DNA from: Bryobacteraceae bacterium | GTDB lineage: Bacteria; Acidobacteriota; Terriglobia; Bryobacterales; Bryobacteraceae | NCBI GenBank assembly: GCA_025928545.1 | Contig: JAICJH010000064.1 | Location: 1 to 37,849 of the forward strand | DNA length: 37,849 bases | Reading direction: 5' to 3' | Part shown: in pieces, positions 1 through 8,096 of the stretch | Layout of the letters: the number at the start of each line of letters is the position of its first letter | Position numbering within the stretch: position 1 is the stretch's first letter | Position numbers and translations under genes: made by a program | The notes under the pieces: generated by a model | What the model was told of the DNA's origin: nothing | Databases searched by the model: none | The model's input: only the letters and a program-made list of their open reading frames with translations

Positions 1-391
1 CGAAGCAATGTTAATCAGGCCAGCCTGAAAGTTCTTCCGTCGGCTCGGTAACGTTACCCGAGATGCAAATCCCTCAATGGGAACCGAAAGTCCAGTTTCA
101 CCTCAATCGACGCTTCCCGGCCGGGAAAATATTGTCAGGAGTGGCCGGCGAAGAACCACTCCCTGTCCGGAAAGTAGCACAGGGTGTCAAGAAATCGGGG
201 GTGATATATGGTGCCGCACGTAGGTTGGGGTTAAGCGAAGTGTTGGCTGTTCAGTGAGATGCAGGTTTTTTCAAATATTTTGCGATTGTTGTGAATGAAA
301 AAGGTTTCTTTAACTCTTGCGGCGCAGGATGGGCGCGGAGAGCACGGTTCGCCGCGACGATAGGACGGGCGCCGCTGCGATTTGCGTTAGT
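1..391. other. Non-coding stretch before the first gene
   Basis: I see no convincing gene here. A 64-codon open frame (63-257, plus) has no recognisable motif and no Shine-Dalgarno. The stretch holds a perfect 12-bp palindrome, GGTAACGTTACC, at 47-58. A more AT-rich part around 265-315 probably belongs to the promoter region of the gene at 401. It may also contain the tail of an element beginning outside the window. Confidence 0.5.
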
Positions 392-393
392 AT
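388..393 (+). promoter_or_regulatory. Putative -10 element for a leaderless Uma2 transcript
   Basis: TAGTAT lies exactly 7 nt upstream of the ATG at 401, so transcription would start at or next to the start codon. No good -35 is visible. A GGAG sits only 3 nt from the ATG, too close to be a normal Shine-Dalgarno. The same geometry recurs at 6594, 12362 and 27689. Confidence 0.4.
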
Positions 394-400
394 GGAGATC

Positions 401-904
401 ATGGCAACTGAGGTCCTGGTTCCGGTTGACGAGTATCTAAGAACCAGCTACCGTCCGGACTGCGACTACCTTGATGGAGAGGTGGTGGAACGCAATTTGG
501 GCGAAAAACAACACAGCAGCGCGCAACGGGAGATCCTGCTTTTCCTTGCCACGCATTACCCACAACTGCGCAACAGGCTCTTACCCGAGCAACGGGTTCA
601 GGTACGGGCAAACCGATATCGCATTCCGGACATTTGCATCATTTCAGCCGAAGCGACCGACCAGGAAATTATCACCACGCCACCGGATCTGTGCATTGAG
701 ATTCTTTCACCGGAAGATACGATGGCCAAGACGTTAGACCGAATCAAGGACTATTTCGGGATGGGAGTTGCCACCTGCTGGGTAGTCAATCCTGTGAGCC
801 GCGAAGGCTGGGTGGCGACACCCGGCCGGCTCGAAGAAGCGTCCGACGGCATTCTGCGCGCGAGCGGGATTGAAATGTCTCTCGCCGGGATATTCGCGCG
901 GTGA
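401..904 (+). CDS. Uma2-family (DUF820) restriction-endonuclease-like protein
   Basis: A 167-residue protein matching the Uma2/DUF820 family, a PD-(D/E)xK-fold group abundant in cyanobacteria, Acidobacteria and Chloroflexi. Family landmarks are in order: an N-terminal helix with YLDGEVVE, Asp77 in RIPDI, Glu100 in CIEILSP and Lys116 in RIKDYF, followed by the GVATCWVVNP strand. These three residues fit the nuclease-fold active site. The reading frame runs upstream to 317, but those residues do not resemble the family. ATG 401 is preferred over ATG 392 because the latter overlaps the putative -10 hexamer. No methyltransferase or transposase is adjacent, so it is a solitary gene. The biological role of the family is unsettled; nuclease activity is inferred from the fold. 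Confidence 0.8.
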   Translation: MATEVLVPVDEYLRTSYRPDCDYLDGEVVERNLGEKQHSSAQREILLFLATHYPQLRNRLLPEQRVQVRANRYRIPDICIISAEATDQEIITTPPDLCIEILSPEDTMAKTLDRIKDYFGMGVATCWVVNPVSREGWVATPGRLEEASDGILRASGIEMSLAGIFAR

Positions 905-955
905 TCAGCCGGAAAGTATAGCGCTTTTGCGATAACATGGCGGTGGCACACGTCC

Positions 956-3952
956 ATGAGATCGGCTTTCCTTTCGGTTACCGCATTTTTCCTGATCAGC
1001 GCGACGCTGCCGTCCCAGCAAACGAACAATCGCGCGGCCAGCGATTTTGCAAATGTGGTTCTGCCGGTTCTGAAGAATTCCTGTTATGGCTGCCATAGTG
1101 GCAATCGTCCGGTGGGCGGGCTGCGGCTGGATGCGCGGTCGTTTGCGATGCGCGCGATCACGCCGGGGAACTCGAAAGACAGCCGGCTGATACATCGACT
1201 TGAAGGTCTGGATGGCGAACCGCAAATGCCATTCGGGATGCCGCCGCTCAGCACCGAACAAATCGGCGCTATTAAAGCCTGGATCGATGGCGGAGCGCAA
1301 TGGCCGGAGGCCCTGGCAGGGGACGAACACTGGTCCTATATAAAACCAGTCAAACCAGCTCTCCCGGCGGTTCAGGACCCAAAGTGGGAGCGGAATGCGA
1401 TTGATCGATTCATCCAGGCGCGGCTTGAAAAAGAAGGGCTGCATCCGTCTCCCGAAGCAACCAAGGAAACCTTGATCCGGCGTCTCAGTCTGGATCTCAT
1501 CGGACTGCCGCCAACTCCGCAGGAGGTGGTGGTCTTTCTGGCAGATACGAAACCGGACGCCTATGAGCGCCTGGTCGATCGCCTGCTCGCCTCGGACCAT
1601 TATGGCGAGCGTTGGGCGCGCCTCTGGCTGGATCTGGGTCGCTACGCCGATTCCAACGGCTACGAAAAAGACGAGCGCCGCTCGATGTGGCCCTATCGCG
1701 ACTGGGTGATCAAAGCACTCAACAGCAACATGCGGTTCGATCAGTTCGCGATCGAGCAGGTTGCCGGCGACATGCTGCCGAACGCCACGGACAGTCAGAA
1801 AATCGCCACTGGCTTTCTGCGCAACTCGATGTTCAACGGCGAGGGGGGCGTGGATCCCGAAGAGAACAACTGGAATATGCAGCTTGACCGCGCCACGACA
1901 GTCAGCACCGCGTTTCTCGGTTCCACGATCGGCTGCGCCGAATGCCACGACCACAAGTTCGATCCGTTCACGCAGAAGCAGTTCTATTCCATGGTGGCGT
2001 TCTTCAACAACGCGGAATTCACGAAGAGCAGCACGCCCTTCACCGAACCGGTGCTGGACCTCCCTGCCCCGGATCAGGCGGCGAAGCGTGACGCGCTGAA
2101 TGCGGAAATCAAGACGTGGCAGAGCAAGCTCAACGACGATTCCGACGCCGCGAAACAACGTCAGAAAACCTGGGAGCAGAGCATTGCGGACGCGGAGACC
2201 ACCTGGCGTCCACTGCATCCGGAACGAGCGCAGTCGTCGGGTGGATCTACCCTCACCATCAGGCCGGATGGCTCGGTTTTGGCATCGGGCGTCAATCCTG
2301 AAACAGACACCTACACGATCGAGGCAAAGGTACCGTCCGGAGGCATCACGGGCATTCGTCTGGAAGCACTGCCCGATCCGAGCCTGCCGCGCGGCGGCCC
2401 TGGCCGCGACTATTACGGCAACTTCATGATTCGCGAAATGAGCGTGGAAGGGTTCACCGTGAAAGAAACGGCGATGGACGACAATTCCGGCGCCGGCCAG
2501 CAGGGTCCCGGCAAGAAGTTCCCGCAGGTTTGGGTGGTGGATGTTTCGAAAGAAGAGAATAACCAGCGCCTTCCGCGCCAGATGGTGCTGGTGCCTTCAG
2601 GCGCGTTCCAGGCAAAGGGCTCTCTGCGTATCTCCATTGTGCAGGCGACGGAAGGCGGACATCAGGGTATCGGGCATTTTCGCATTTCGGTGACCGACTC
2701 GCCCACTCCCAAACGGATCGTCGAAATAACCGCGGCGCTCCGTCCTGTACTCAGCATTCCGGCGGAACAGCGAACGCGGCAACAGGCGACTCAGGTAACG
2801 GCGCGGTACCGGAATCAGGCAACTGAACTCGCGCCCATCCGGAATACGATCAAAGACCTTCAGGCGCAAGTGCAGGCTTTGGGCATTCCGACGACGCTGG
2901 TGATGTCGGAAAACGCCGCGGTACCGCAGCCCGGCGCCACCGTTCGAATTCGCGGCAGCTTTACCAGCAAGAATGGCGACGTCCCGGCGGACATTCCGTC
3001 ATTCCTCGGAACTCTCCCGACCGACCAACCTCACAACCGCCTCGCGCTGGCCAAATGGCTGGTCAGCCGGGATAATCCTCTCACTGCGCGCGTCGCCGTC
3101 AATCACATCTGGGAAACCTACTTCGGCCGCGGAATCGTCGAAACCAGCGAAGACTTCGGAACGCAGGGCGCGCGGCCAACTCATCCGGAACTGCTGGACT
3201 GGCTGGCCACTGAATTTATGGACAGTGGATGGGATGTGAAGGCGCTGCAGCGGCTGATCGTGACATCGGCAACGTATCGGCAGGCTTCGAAGGCGATTCC
3301 CGAGCTGCTTGAAAAGGATCCGGCGAATTCCCTGTTGTCACGCGGCGCCCGATTTCGCGTGGAGGCCGAGATGGTTCGCGACATTACGCTCGCGGCCGCG
3401 GGCCTGCTGAGTTCGAAGGTGGGAGGGCCGAGCGTCTTCCCTTATCAGCCGAACGGCGTCTGGGAACTCCCCTATGAAAAAGATTCGGATACGTGGGTGA
3501 TGAGCGCCGGCGAAGACAGATACCGGCGCGGCTTATACACGTTTATCCGCCGGGCTGCTCCTTATCCGGCCATGACGGTATTCGATGCCACCAGCCGGGA
3601 ATACTGCACGCCGCGCAGAAATCATACCGACACGCCGCTGCAGGCGCTGACAACCCTGAACGATCCTTCGTTCTTCGAAGCCGCCCAGGCTATGGCAAAA
3701 CGCATCATGGCGGAAGGCGGTCCGGATGTGAAATCGCGAATCAACTATGGCTTTCTGCTGGCGACTTCGCGGCATCCGGACGGCGCGGAACGCGACATGC
3801 TGCAAACCGCTTTCGAGACGGAACAGAAATATTTCAAGAGCAACCGTAAGGAAGCTCAGGCTATCGCGGCTAAGCCGGACCCGGAGTTGGCGGCGTGGAC
3901 GATGCTCTCGCGAGATCTGTTAAATCTGGATGAAACACTGACAAGGCACTGA
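956..3952 (+). CDS. Secreted CxxCH cytochrome / DUF1549 / DUF1553 protein
   Basis: A 998-residue exported protein of the family best known from Planctomycetes and Acidobacteria. Order: a signal peptide (about 1-22); a planctomycete-type cytochrome domain with heme motif CYGCH (Cys43, Cys46, His47); DUF1549 (about 145-350) containing a second CxxCH (Cys327, Cys330, His331); a middle region with beta-rich stretches; and DUF1553 (about 690-950). The C-terminus resembles the usual ARxLLNLDEF end of the family, so the gene looks complete. It overlaps the next gene by one base (TGATG), and this DUF1549/1553-DUF1501 pairing is the standard family arrangement. The function is not established; such pairs are thought to act in the periplasm, often in polysaccharide turnover. 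The start has no strong Shine-Dalgarno. Confidence 0.9.
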   Translation: MRSAFLSVTAFFLISATLPSQQTNNRAASDFANVVLPVLKNSCYGCHSGNRPVGGLRLDARSFAMRAITPGNSKDSRLIHRLEGLDGEPQMPFGMPPLSTEQIGAIKAWIDGGAQWPEALAGDEHWSYIKPVKPALPAVQDPKWERNAIDRFIQARLEKEGLHPSPEATKETLIRRLSLDLIGLPPTPQEVVVFLADTKPDAYERLVDRLLASDHYGERWARLWLDLGRYADSNGYEKDERRSMWPYRDWVIKALNSNMRFDQFAIEQVAGDMLPNATDSQKIATGFLRNSMFNGEGGVDPEENNWNMQLDRATTVSTAFLGSTIGCAECHDHKFDPFTQKQFYSMVAFFNNAEFTKSSTPFTEPVLDLPAPDQAAKRDALNAEIKTWQSKLNDDSDAAKQRQKTWEQSIADAETTWRPLHPERAQSSGGSTLTIRPDGSVLASGVNPETDTYTIEAKVPSGGITGIRLEALPDPSLPRGGPGRDYYGNFMIREMSVEGFTVKETAMDDNSGAGQQGPGKKFPQVWVVDVSKEENNQRLPRQMVLVPSGAFQAKGSLRISIVQATEGGHQGIGHFRISVTDSPTPKRIVEITAALRPVLSIPAEQRTRQQATQVTARYRNQATELAPIRNTIKDLQAQVQALGIPTTLVMSENAAVPQPGATVRIRGSFTSKNGDVPADIPSFLGTLPTDQPHNRLALAKWLVSRDNPLTARVAVNHIWETYFGRGIVETSEDFGTQGARPTHPELLDWLATEFMDSGWDVKALQRLIVTSATYRQASKAIPELLEKDPANSLLSRGARFRVEAEMVRDITLAAAGLLSSKVGGPSVFPYQPNGVWELPYEKDSDTWVMSAGEDRYRRGLYTFIRRAAPYPAMTVFDATSREYCTPRRNHTDTPLQALTTLNDPSFFEAAQAMAKRIMAEGGPDVKSRINYGFLLATSRHPDGAERDMLQTAFETEQKYFKSNRKEAQAIAAKPDPELAAWTMLSRDLLNLDETLTRH

Positions 3953-5361
3953 TGAGCCCGCTTCAATTTCAAACCCGACGTCAATTCTTCGGCAATGCAG
4001 CCGGCCTGAGTATCGGAGGCGCGGCTCTCGCATCCGTCCTCAACGCCCAGAGTTCCGCCTACACGGGTCTGCATTTCCCTGCGAAAGCAAAGCGCGTCAT
4101 CTACCTTTACATGGCGGGAGGGCCGTCTCAGGTCGACTTGTTCGATCACAAGCCCAAACTTGCGGATCTCGACGGCCAGCCCATTCCCGACAGCTTTATT
4201 CAGGGCGAGCGATTCGCGTTCATCAAGGGCGTGCCGAAGATTCTTGCCTCGCCGCACACGTTCCGGCAATACGGACAATCCGGCGCGACGATCTCGAATC
4301 TGCTGCCTGGATTGCAAAGCATCGCCGACGAAGTGACGTTCATCAAGTCGATGCATACGACGCAGTTCAATCACAGCCCCGCGCAGATTTATCTCAGCAC
4401 CGGATTCCAGATTCCGGGCCGGCCGAGCTTCGGCTCGTGGCTGACCTACGGGATTGGCAGCGACAGCAAGGATCTGCCGGCGTTTGTGGTTCTTCTTTCC
4501 GGATCCAGCCAGCCGGATGGCGGCACTGCGTGCTGGTCCAGCGGCTTTCTTCCGACTCTGCATCAGGGTGTGCCGTTCCGCAAACAGGGTGATCCGATTC
4601 TGTCCGTGTCAAACCCCGAGGGAATGACAGCGGCAACGCAGCGGCGCTCGCTCGATCTGATCAATAAATTGAATCGCTCGGAACTTGCCGACGTGAACGA
4701 TCCCGAAATCGCCACTCGAATCGCCGCCTATGAGATGGCTTACAAGATGCAGACCAGCGTGCCGGATCTTCAGGATCTTTCGAAAGAGCCGGAATCGATT
4801 CACAAAATGTACGGCACTACGCCAGGACAGCCTTCGTTCGCCAACAACTGTCTGCTGGCGCGCCGCCTGGTAGAGCGCGGCGTGCGCTTCGTTCAGTTGT
4901 TCCACCGCGATTGGGATACGCACGGCGCGAACCTGAACGACGACATTGTGAACAAGCTTCCCGCCATTTGCCGCGAAACGGATGGTCCGGCAGCGGCGCT
5001 GGTGAAAGATCTGAAGCAACGGGGACTGCTCGAAGACACGCTGATTGTGTGGGCCGGCGAATTCGGCCGCACACCGGTGAATGAGGGCCGGGGTGGCGTC
5101 AAGTTTCTGGGGCGGGATCATCATCCGAAGGCATTCACAGTCTGGTTGGCGGGGGGCGGCGTAAAACCGGGCCAGACGATCGGAGCGACGGATGAGATCG
5201 GCTACAACATCGCGGAGAATCCGGTGGCGGTGCATGACCTGCACGCGACGGCGCTCCAGTTACTGGGGATCGATCACAAGCGCCTGATCTATCGCTTCCA
5301 GGGCCGCGATTTCCGTTTGACAGATGTTGAGGGGAATGTGATCAAACAGTTGGTGGGTTGA
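3952..5361 (+). CDS. DUF1501 protein, Tat-exported
   Basis: A 469-residue DUF1501 family protein with an alkaline-phosphatase/sulfatase-like core expected from the family. The N-terminus carries a twin-arginine signal (TRRQFFG, residues 8-14) and a hydrophobic stretch ending near ALASVLNAQ, so it should be exported folded. Conserved blocks are readable: MAGGPSQVDLFD, TTQFNHSPAQ, LFHRDWDTHG, WAGEFGRTP, GRDHHPKAF, and the C-terminal DLHATALQLLGIDH. Its ATG shares one base with the stop of the preceding DUF1549/1553 gene, implying translational coupling and a common periplasmic job. The last 20 bp overlap the 3' end of fabD on the other strand. The enzymatic activity of the family is not defined; 'sulfatase' would be over-calling. 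Confidence 0.9.
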   Translation: MSPLQFQTRRQFFGNAAGLSIGGAALASVLNAQSSAYTGLHFPAKAKRVIYLYMAGGPSQVDLFDHKPKLADLDGQPIPDSFIQGERFAFIKGVPKILASPHTFRQYGQSGATISNLLPGLQSIADEVTFIKSMHTTQFNHSPAQIYLSTGFQIPGRPSFGSWLTYGIGSDSKDLPAFVVLLSGSSQPDGGTACWSSGFLPTLHQGVPFRKQGDPILSVSNPEGMTAATQRRSLDLINKLNRSELADVNDPEIATRIAAYEMAYKMQTSVPDLQDLSKEPESIHKMYGTTPGQPSFANNCLLARRLVERGVRFVQLFHRDWDTHGANLNDDIVNKLPAICRETDGPAAALVKDLKQRGLLEDTLIVWAGEFGRTPVNEGRGGVKFLGRDHHPKAFTVWLAGGGVKPGQTIGATDEIGYNIAENPVAVHDLHATALQLLGIDHKRLIYRFQGRDFRLTDVEGNVIKQLVG

Positions 5362-6271
5362 TCTTTTCGATATCTTTCGCCTCGCCAAACGAAATGCCTT
5401 TCGCTCCGGGCACGATGGTTCGCAGCAACCCCGACAGCACCGCTCCTGCTCCCACTTCAAACCAGCGGTCCACACCCAGGCCCGCAAGTTTCTCCATCGA
5501 TTCCACCCAGCGCACTGGATTCGGCACCTGCTGATAAAGCCCTTCGCGCGCTTCCCCACCGGTTCGCACTTCGGCTGCCTGCCAGTTATTGATCAGCGGC
5601 ATCTGCAGTTCGCGGAATTCAACAGCATCGAGATCGCCCCGCAGGCGTTGCTGCGCCGGCTGCATGAGGGGGCAATGGAAGGGAGCACTCACCGGCAGCG
5701 GCACCACGCGTTTCGCGCCCGCAACCTTCGCCAGTTCCATCGCGCGCTCCACCGCGCCCTTGTGACCCGCGATGACGATCTGATCCGGCGAATTCAGATT
5801 CGCAACTGTCACCACCTCGCCCTGCGCCGCTTCGGCAAGAATGCCATCCAGCGTGCCGGCGGGCAGCCGAAGCAGCGCGGCCATCGCGCCAACTCCTGGC
5901 GGAACTGCCTCCTGCATGTAGCGTCCGCGCTTGCGGACCGTGCGAAGCGCATCGGCAAAATCGAGGGACCCTGCGGCCACCAACGCGGAATATTCACCGA
6001 GGCTGTGACCAGCGACGTAAGCCGGTTCTCCGGTTTCCGCCCGCAACACGCGCCACGCCGCAACCGACACCGCCACCAGGGCGGGCTGCGTGTTCTCGGT
6101 GAGCTTGAGATCTTCGTCCGGACCCTCGAAACAAAGCTTCGAGAGAGAGAATCCGAGGGCGTCATCGGCCTGTTCGAAGGCGCTGCGCGCCACCTCGAAA
6201 TTTTCCGCGAGCGATTTGCCCATGCCCGCGAACTGCGAACCCTGGCCAGGAAACAAAAAAGCTGTCTTCAT
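5342..6271 (-). CDS. fabD: Malonyl-CoA:ACP transacylase FabD
   Basis: A 309-residue FabD, transferring malonyl from CoA to acyl carrier protein for fatty-acid elongation in the cytoplasm. Diagnostic motifs: FPGQGSQ (7-13), the nucleophile elbow GHSLGEY with Ser90, Arg117 in KRGRYMQ, and catalytic His199 in PVSAPFHCPL. Length is normal. The start ATG at 6271 gives the canonical MKTAFLFPGQ N-terminus; the frame continues upstream but those residues belong to the neighbouring gene's DNA. The start overlaps the stop of the small membrane protein (ATGA), so the two are co-translated. It does not sit with fabH/fabG/acpP here, which is unusual for fabD. The 3' end overlaps the convergent DUF1501 gene by 20 bp. 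Confidence 0.96.
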   Translation of the reverse strand: MKTAFLFPGQGSQFAGMGKSLAENFEVARSAFEQADDALGFSLSKLCFEGPDEDLKLTENTQPALVAVSVAAWRVLRAETGEPAYVAGHSLGEYSALVAAGSLDFADALRTVRKRGRYMQEAVPPGVGAMAALLRLPAGTLDGILAEAAQGEVVTVANLNSPDQIVIAGHKGAVERAMELAKVAGAKRVVPLPVSAPFHCPLMQPAQQRLRGDLDAVEFRELQMPLINNWQAAEVRTGGEAREGLYQQVPNPVRWVESMEKLAGLGVDRWFEVGAGAVLSGLLRTIVPGAKGISFGEAKDIEKINPPTV

Positions 6272-6594
6272 CTGTTCAAGTGTCGCATTGCAGACCCGAA
6301 AAACGCTCCCCCCAGAGCCGGAATCAGGGCGATCAGCGCGACCCACGGGATACCTGCCGACGCGTTATACGGAACCCGCACCAGATGGTAGTGGGCCAGG
6401 GTCTCCACAAGAAACACCGGGATGCCAACGATGAAACCCGTTGCCCACGGCATGCGCGGAAAAACCACGGCAAGGACAGCGCTCAGGATGAGAACAAAGC
6501 CGAGGACCACGGGGATTTCATCGGTGTGAGCATGGCTCCAGCCGATGAAAGCGGCGCCGGCGAGGAGGCAAATCCAATGCATGGCTTCCTTCAT
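6268..6594 (-). CDS. Small four-helix membrane protein upstream of fabD
   Basis: A 108-residue hydrophobic protein with about four predicted membrane segments: WICLLAGAAFIGW, VVLGFVLILSAVLAVVF, ATGFIVGIPVFLVETLA and WVALIALIPALGGAFF. I do not recognise the family. ATG 6594 is chosen over an upstream TTG at 6630 because a -10-like TATAGT stands 7 nt before it and the extra residues are not hydrophobic. Its TGA overlaps the fabD ATG (ATGA), so expression of fabD should depend on translation of this gene. The upstream purK-like gene ends 39 bp away. A dyad covering the promoter and touching the start suggests repressor control. A transport role, lipid-linked or otherwise, would be a guess. Confidence 0.75.
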   Translation of the reverse strand: MKEAMHWICLLAGAAFIGWSHAHTDEIPVVLGFVLILSAVLAVVFPRMPWATGFIVGIPVFLVETLAHYHLVRVPYNASAGIPWVALIALIPALGGAFFGSAMRHLNR

Positions 6595-6612
6595 ACTTTG
6601 TACTATAAAGTA
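6594..6612 (-). promoter_or_regulatory. Promoter with overlapping TACTTT-N7-AAAGTA dyad (PadR-like operator)
   Basis: On the plus strand TACTTT (6594-6599) and AAAGTA (6607-6612) form a perfect inverted repeat around 7 nt. On the minus strand the same bases contain TATAGT (6607-6602), exactly 7 nt before the ATG at 6594. A protein bound to the dyad would block the -10 and the start codon. The sequence resembles operators of PadR-type repressors as I remember them from Acidobacteria; that identification is a recollection, not a search. No padR gene is in the window. Confidence 0.45.
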
Positions 6613-6633
6613 GTTGGCGATAACTTGCAATGC

Positions 6634-7563
6634 TTATTTCGAAGCCAGACTGGCGCGCGCCGCGCGAACTATTTGTTTTGCGAGAGTGCCGGAAGCGGCG
6701 GTGGCGGTCAGATGCCCGCGGCGATTCCCGTGGAGGTGAAGTTTTACCTCGGAAAGGGTGCAGGCCGAAACCCAATCGGGCTCGCCGGACTCCCACGCTG
6801 AGGCGCGAAGCACTGCCATCGCAGCCGGCCGCAACATTTGTGTGCTGCCGAAGGGCAAGCCACAGACGGCACGAAGCTGCTGCTCAAACTGGCTGGTGAC
6901 CGACGCATCCACCGTGAGATGACCCGCGGCGTGCGGATGAGGAGTGACGTCGTGAACGGTCAGTTCATAGGTTTCCGACAGCGTGAATTCGACGCACGCA
7001 ATTCCGGTCACATCCTGGTCTTCGAGGATGTCCTGCGCGAGCGCAATGGCTTTTCGGGTTAATTTAAGACCGATGGGCGCAGGAGCGCGGGCCACGTCGA
7101 AAACGCCATCGACCCGATCAATCGAAATCGGATCATAGAAGACGCAGGCACCTGTGGCACCGCGGGCGCCGATGACCGAAAAATCCGCCAAAATTGTTTT
7201 CGACGAATCACGCCGGGTTCCGAGACCGCTTTCGACAGCTTCGAACACCTTGAGGGAAGGCCGGAGAAGGGACGATGCCGCGGCCGCGCGCAAGGCAATG
7301 AGGGGAACGTCGCCGGCTGTAACGGTAACGACATCTACCGCGGCGGCGAACTCGCGGACGCGGTCCAGATCCTCGTATGGCGCGCGAACGGAAACATCCG
7401 CCAGATCCCAGCTGGCTTCGCTTACAGGTGAACCCGCAGGTGAATCAGCAGGTGAAAAAACATGCACGCGATACCCCATGCCGGCAGCCGCAAGGGCAAA
7501 CATCCGGCTATTCTCGCCTCCGCCAAGAAGGCCGATAGCGGAGCCAGGCAGGAACACTTTCAC
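6634..7563 (-). CDS. PurK-like protein with a shortened ATP-grasp domain
   Basis: A 309-residue relative of N5-carboxyaminoimidazole ribonucleotide synthetase (PurK, usually about 355-390 aa). The N-terminal fold (GLLGGGENSRM, then GYRVHVFSPADSPAG) and the C-terminal part (ARGATGACVFYDP, VEF with Glu192, TSQFEQQLRAVCGLPFG) align by eye with PurK. Between about residues 105 and 127 roughly 60-80 family residues are missing, including the GYDGKGQ nucleotide-binding loop. The NEIAPRPHNSGH block reads HDVTPHPHAAGH (204-215), changing Asn, Glu, Arg, Asn and Ser. The GTG start overlaps the purE stop (GTGA), so the frame is intact and coupled. It may be a pseudoenzyme, a PurE partner or an altered ligase. 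There is too little DNA for a simple frameshift to explain the gap. Confidence 0.75.
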   Translation of the reverse strand: MKVFLPGSAIGLLGGGENSRMFALAAAGMGYRVHVFSPADSPAGSPVSEASWDLADVSVRAPYEDLDRVREFAAAVDVVTVTAGDVPLIALRAAAASSLLRPSLKVFEAVESGLGTRRDSSKTILADFSVIGARGATGACVFYDPISIDRVDGVFDVARAPAPIGLKLTRKAIALAQDILEDQDVTGIACVEFTLSETYELTVHDVTPHPHAAGHLTVDASVTSQFEQQLRAVCGLPFGSTQMLRPAAMAVLRASAWESGEPDWVSACTLSEVKLHLHGNRRGHLTATAASGTLAKQIVRAARASLASK

Positions 7564-8096
7564 GGCAGGGTTTCTTCGGCGGCCTTGCGCTTCATTTTTT
7601 CGCGATACTGCTTCAGCTTTTCGCGCAGACGGGCTTTCTTGCCCGCCAGAATTGCGATTGCGAACAACGCGGCATTCTTGGCTCCGGAAGCGCCTATCGC
7701 GAGGGTCCCCACGGGAATTCCGCCCGGCATCTGGACGATGGAAAGCAGAGAATCCAGGCCATGCAGCGCCTTGCTCTCGATGGGCACGCCCAGAACGGGC
7801 AGCACCGTTTGCGCCGCGGTGACGCCGGCCAGATGGGCGGCGGCCCCGGCGCCGGCAATGATCACTTCGATTCCGCGGGCTTCCGCGGTCGTAGCAAAGC
7901 CGGTGAGCACTTCGGGCGTACGATGCGCAGAAATCACGCGGCATTCGTGGGCCACGCCGAATTCCGTGAGCACATCGCTCGCGTTCTTCATCGTTTCCCA
8001 ATCCGATTTACTGCCCATGATGACCGACACCACGGGCGGAACAGCTGCGGCTTGTTTCTTACTGGCCCTGCGCGAGTGTGAAGCCTGGTTTGCCAT
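7560..8096 (-). CDS. purE: N5-carboxyaminoimidazole ribonucleotide mutase PurE (class I)
   Basis: A 178-residue PurE, acting at the carboxylation step of purine synthesis (N5-CAIR to CAIR). Readable motifs: VIMGSKSDW (25-33), SAHRTPE (56-62), AGAGAAAHLAGV, LGVPIESKALHGLDSLLSIV and MPGGIPVGTLAIG. These resemble class I enzymes, which need PurK. The start ATG 8096 is fixed by GAGG seven nt upstream, although it lies 38 bp inside the 3' end of icd. The N-terminus is about 20 residues longer than usual and basic, and the C-terminus adds a Lys/Arg-rich tail. Its stop overlaps the GTG of the purK-like gene. If the PurK-like product is inactive, either another PurK exists in the genome or this PurE uses AIR and CO2 directly. 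Confidence 0.95.
   Translation of the reverse strand: MANQASHSRRASKKQAAAVPPVVSVIMGSKSDWETMKNASDVLTEFGVAHECRVISAHRTPEVLTGFATTAEARGIEVIIAGAGAAAHLAGVTAAQTVLPVLGVPIESKALHGLDSLLSIVQMPGGIPVGTLAIGASGAKNAALFAIAILAGKKARLREKLKQYREKMKRKAAEETLP

Noticed and set aside
63..257. 64-codon open frame on the plus strand
   Set aside because: It has no Shine-Dalgarno, no recognisable motif and no family resemblance; composition is not clearly coding.
905..2218. 437-codon open frame on the minus strand
   Set aside because: It is antisense to the well-conserved CxxCH/DUF1549 gene and has an Arg/His-rich composition typical of high-GC shadow frames.
7110..7300. Frameshift or missing exon as explanation for the short PurK-like protein
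   Set aside because: The reading frame is continuous, and only about 20 codons separate the flanking conserved blocks, so the missing 60-80 residues are not hidden in another frame.
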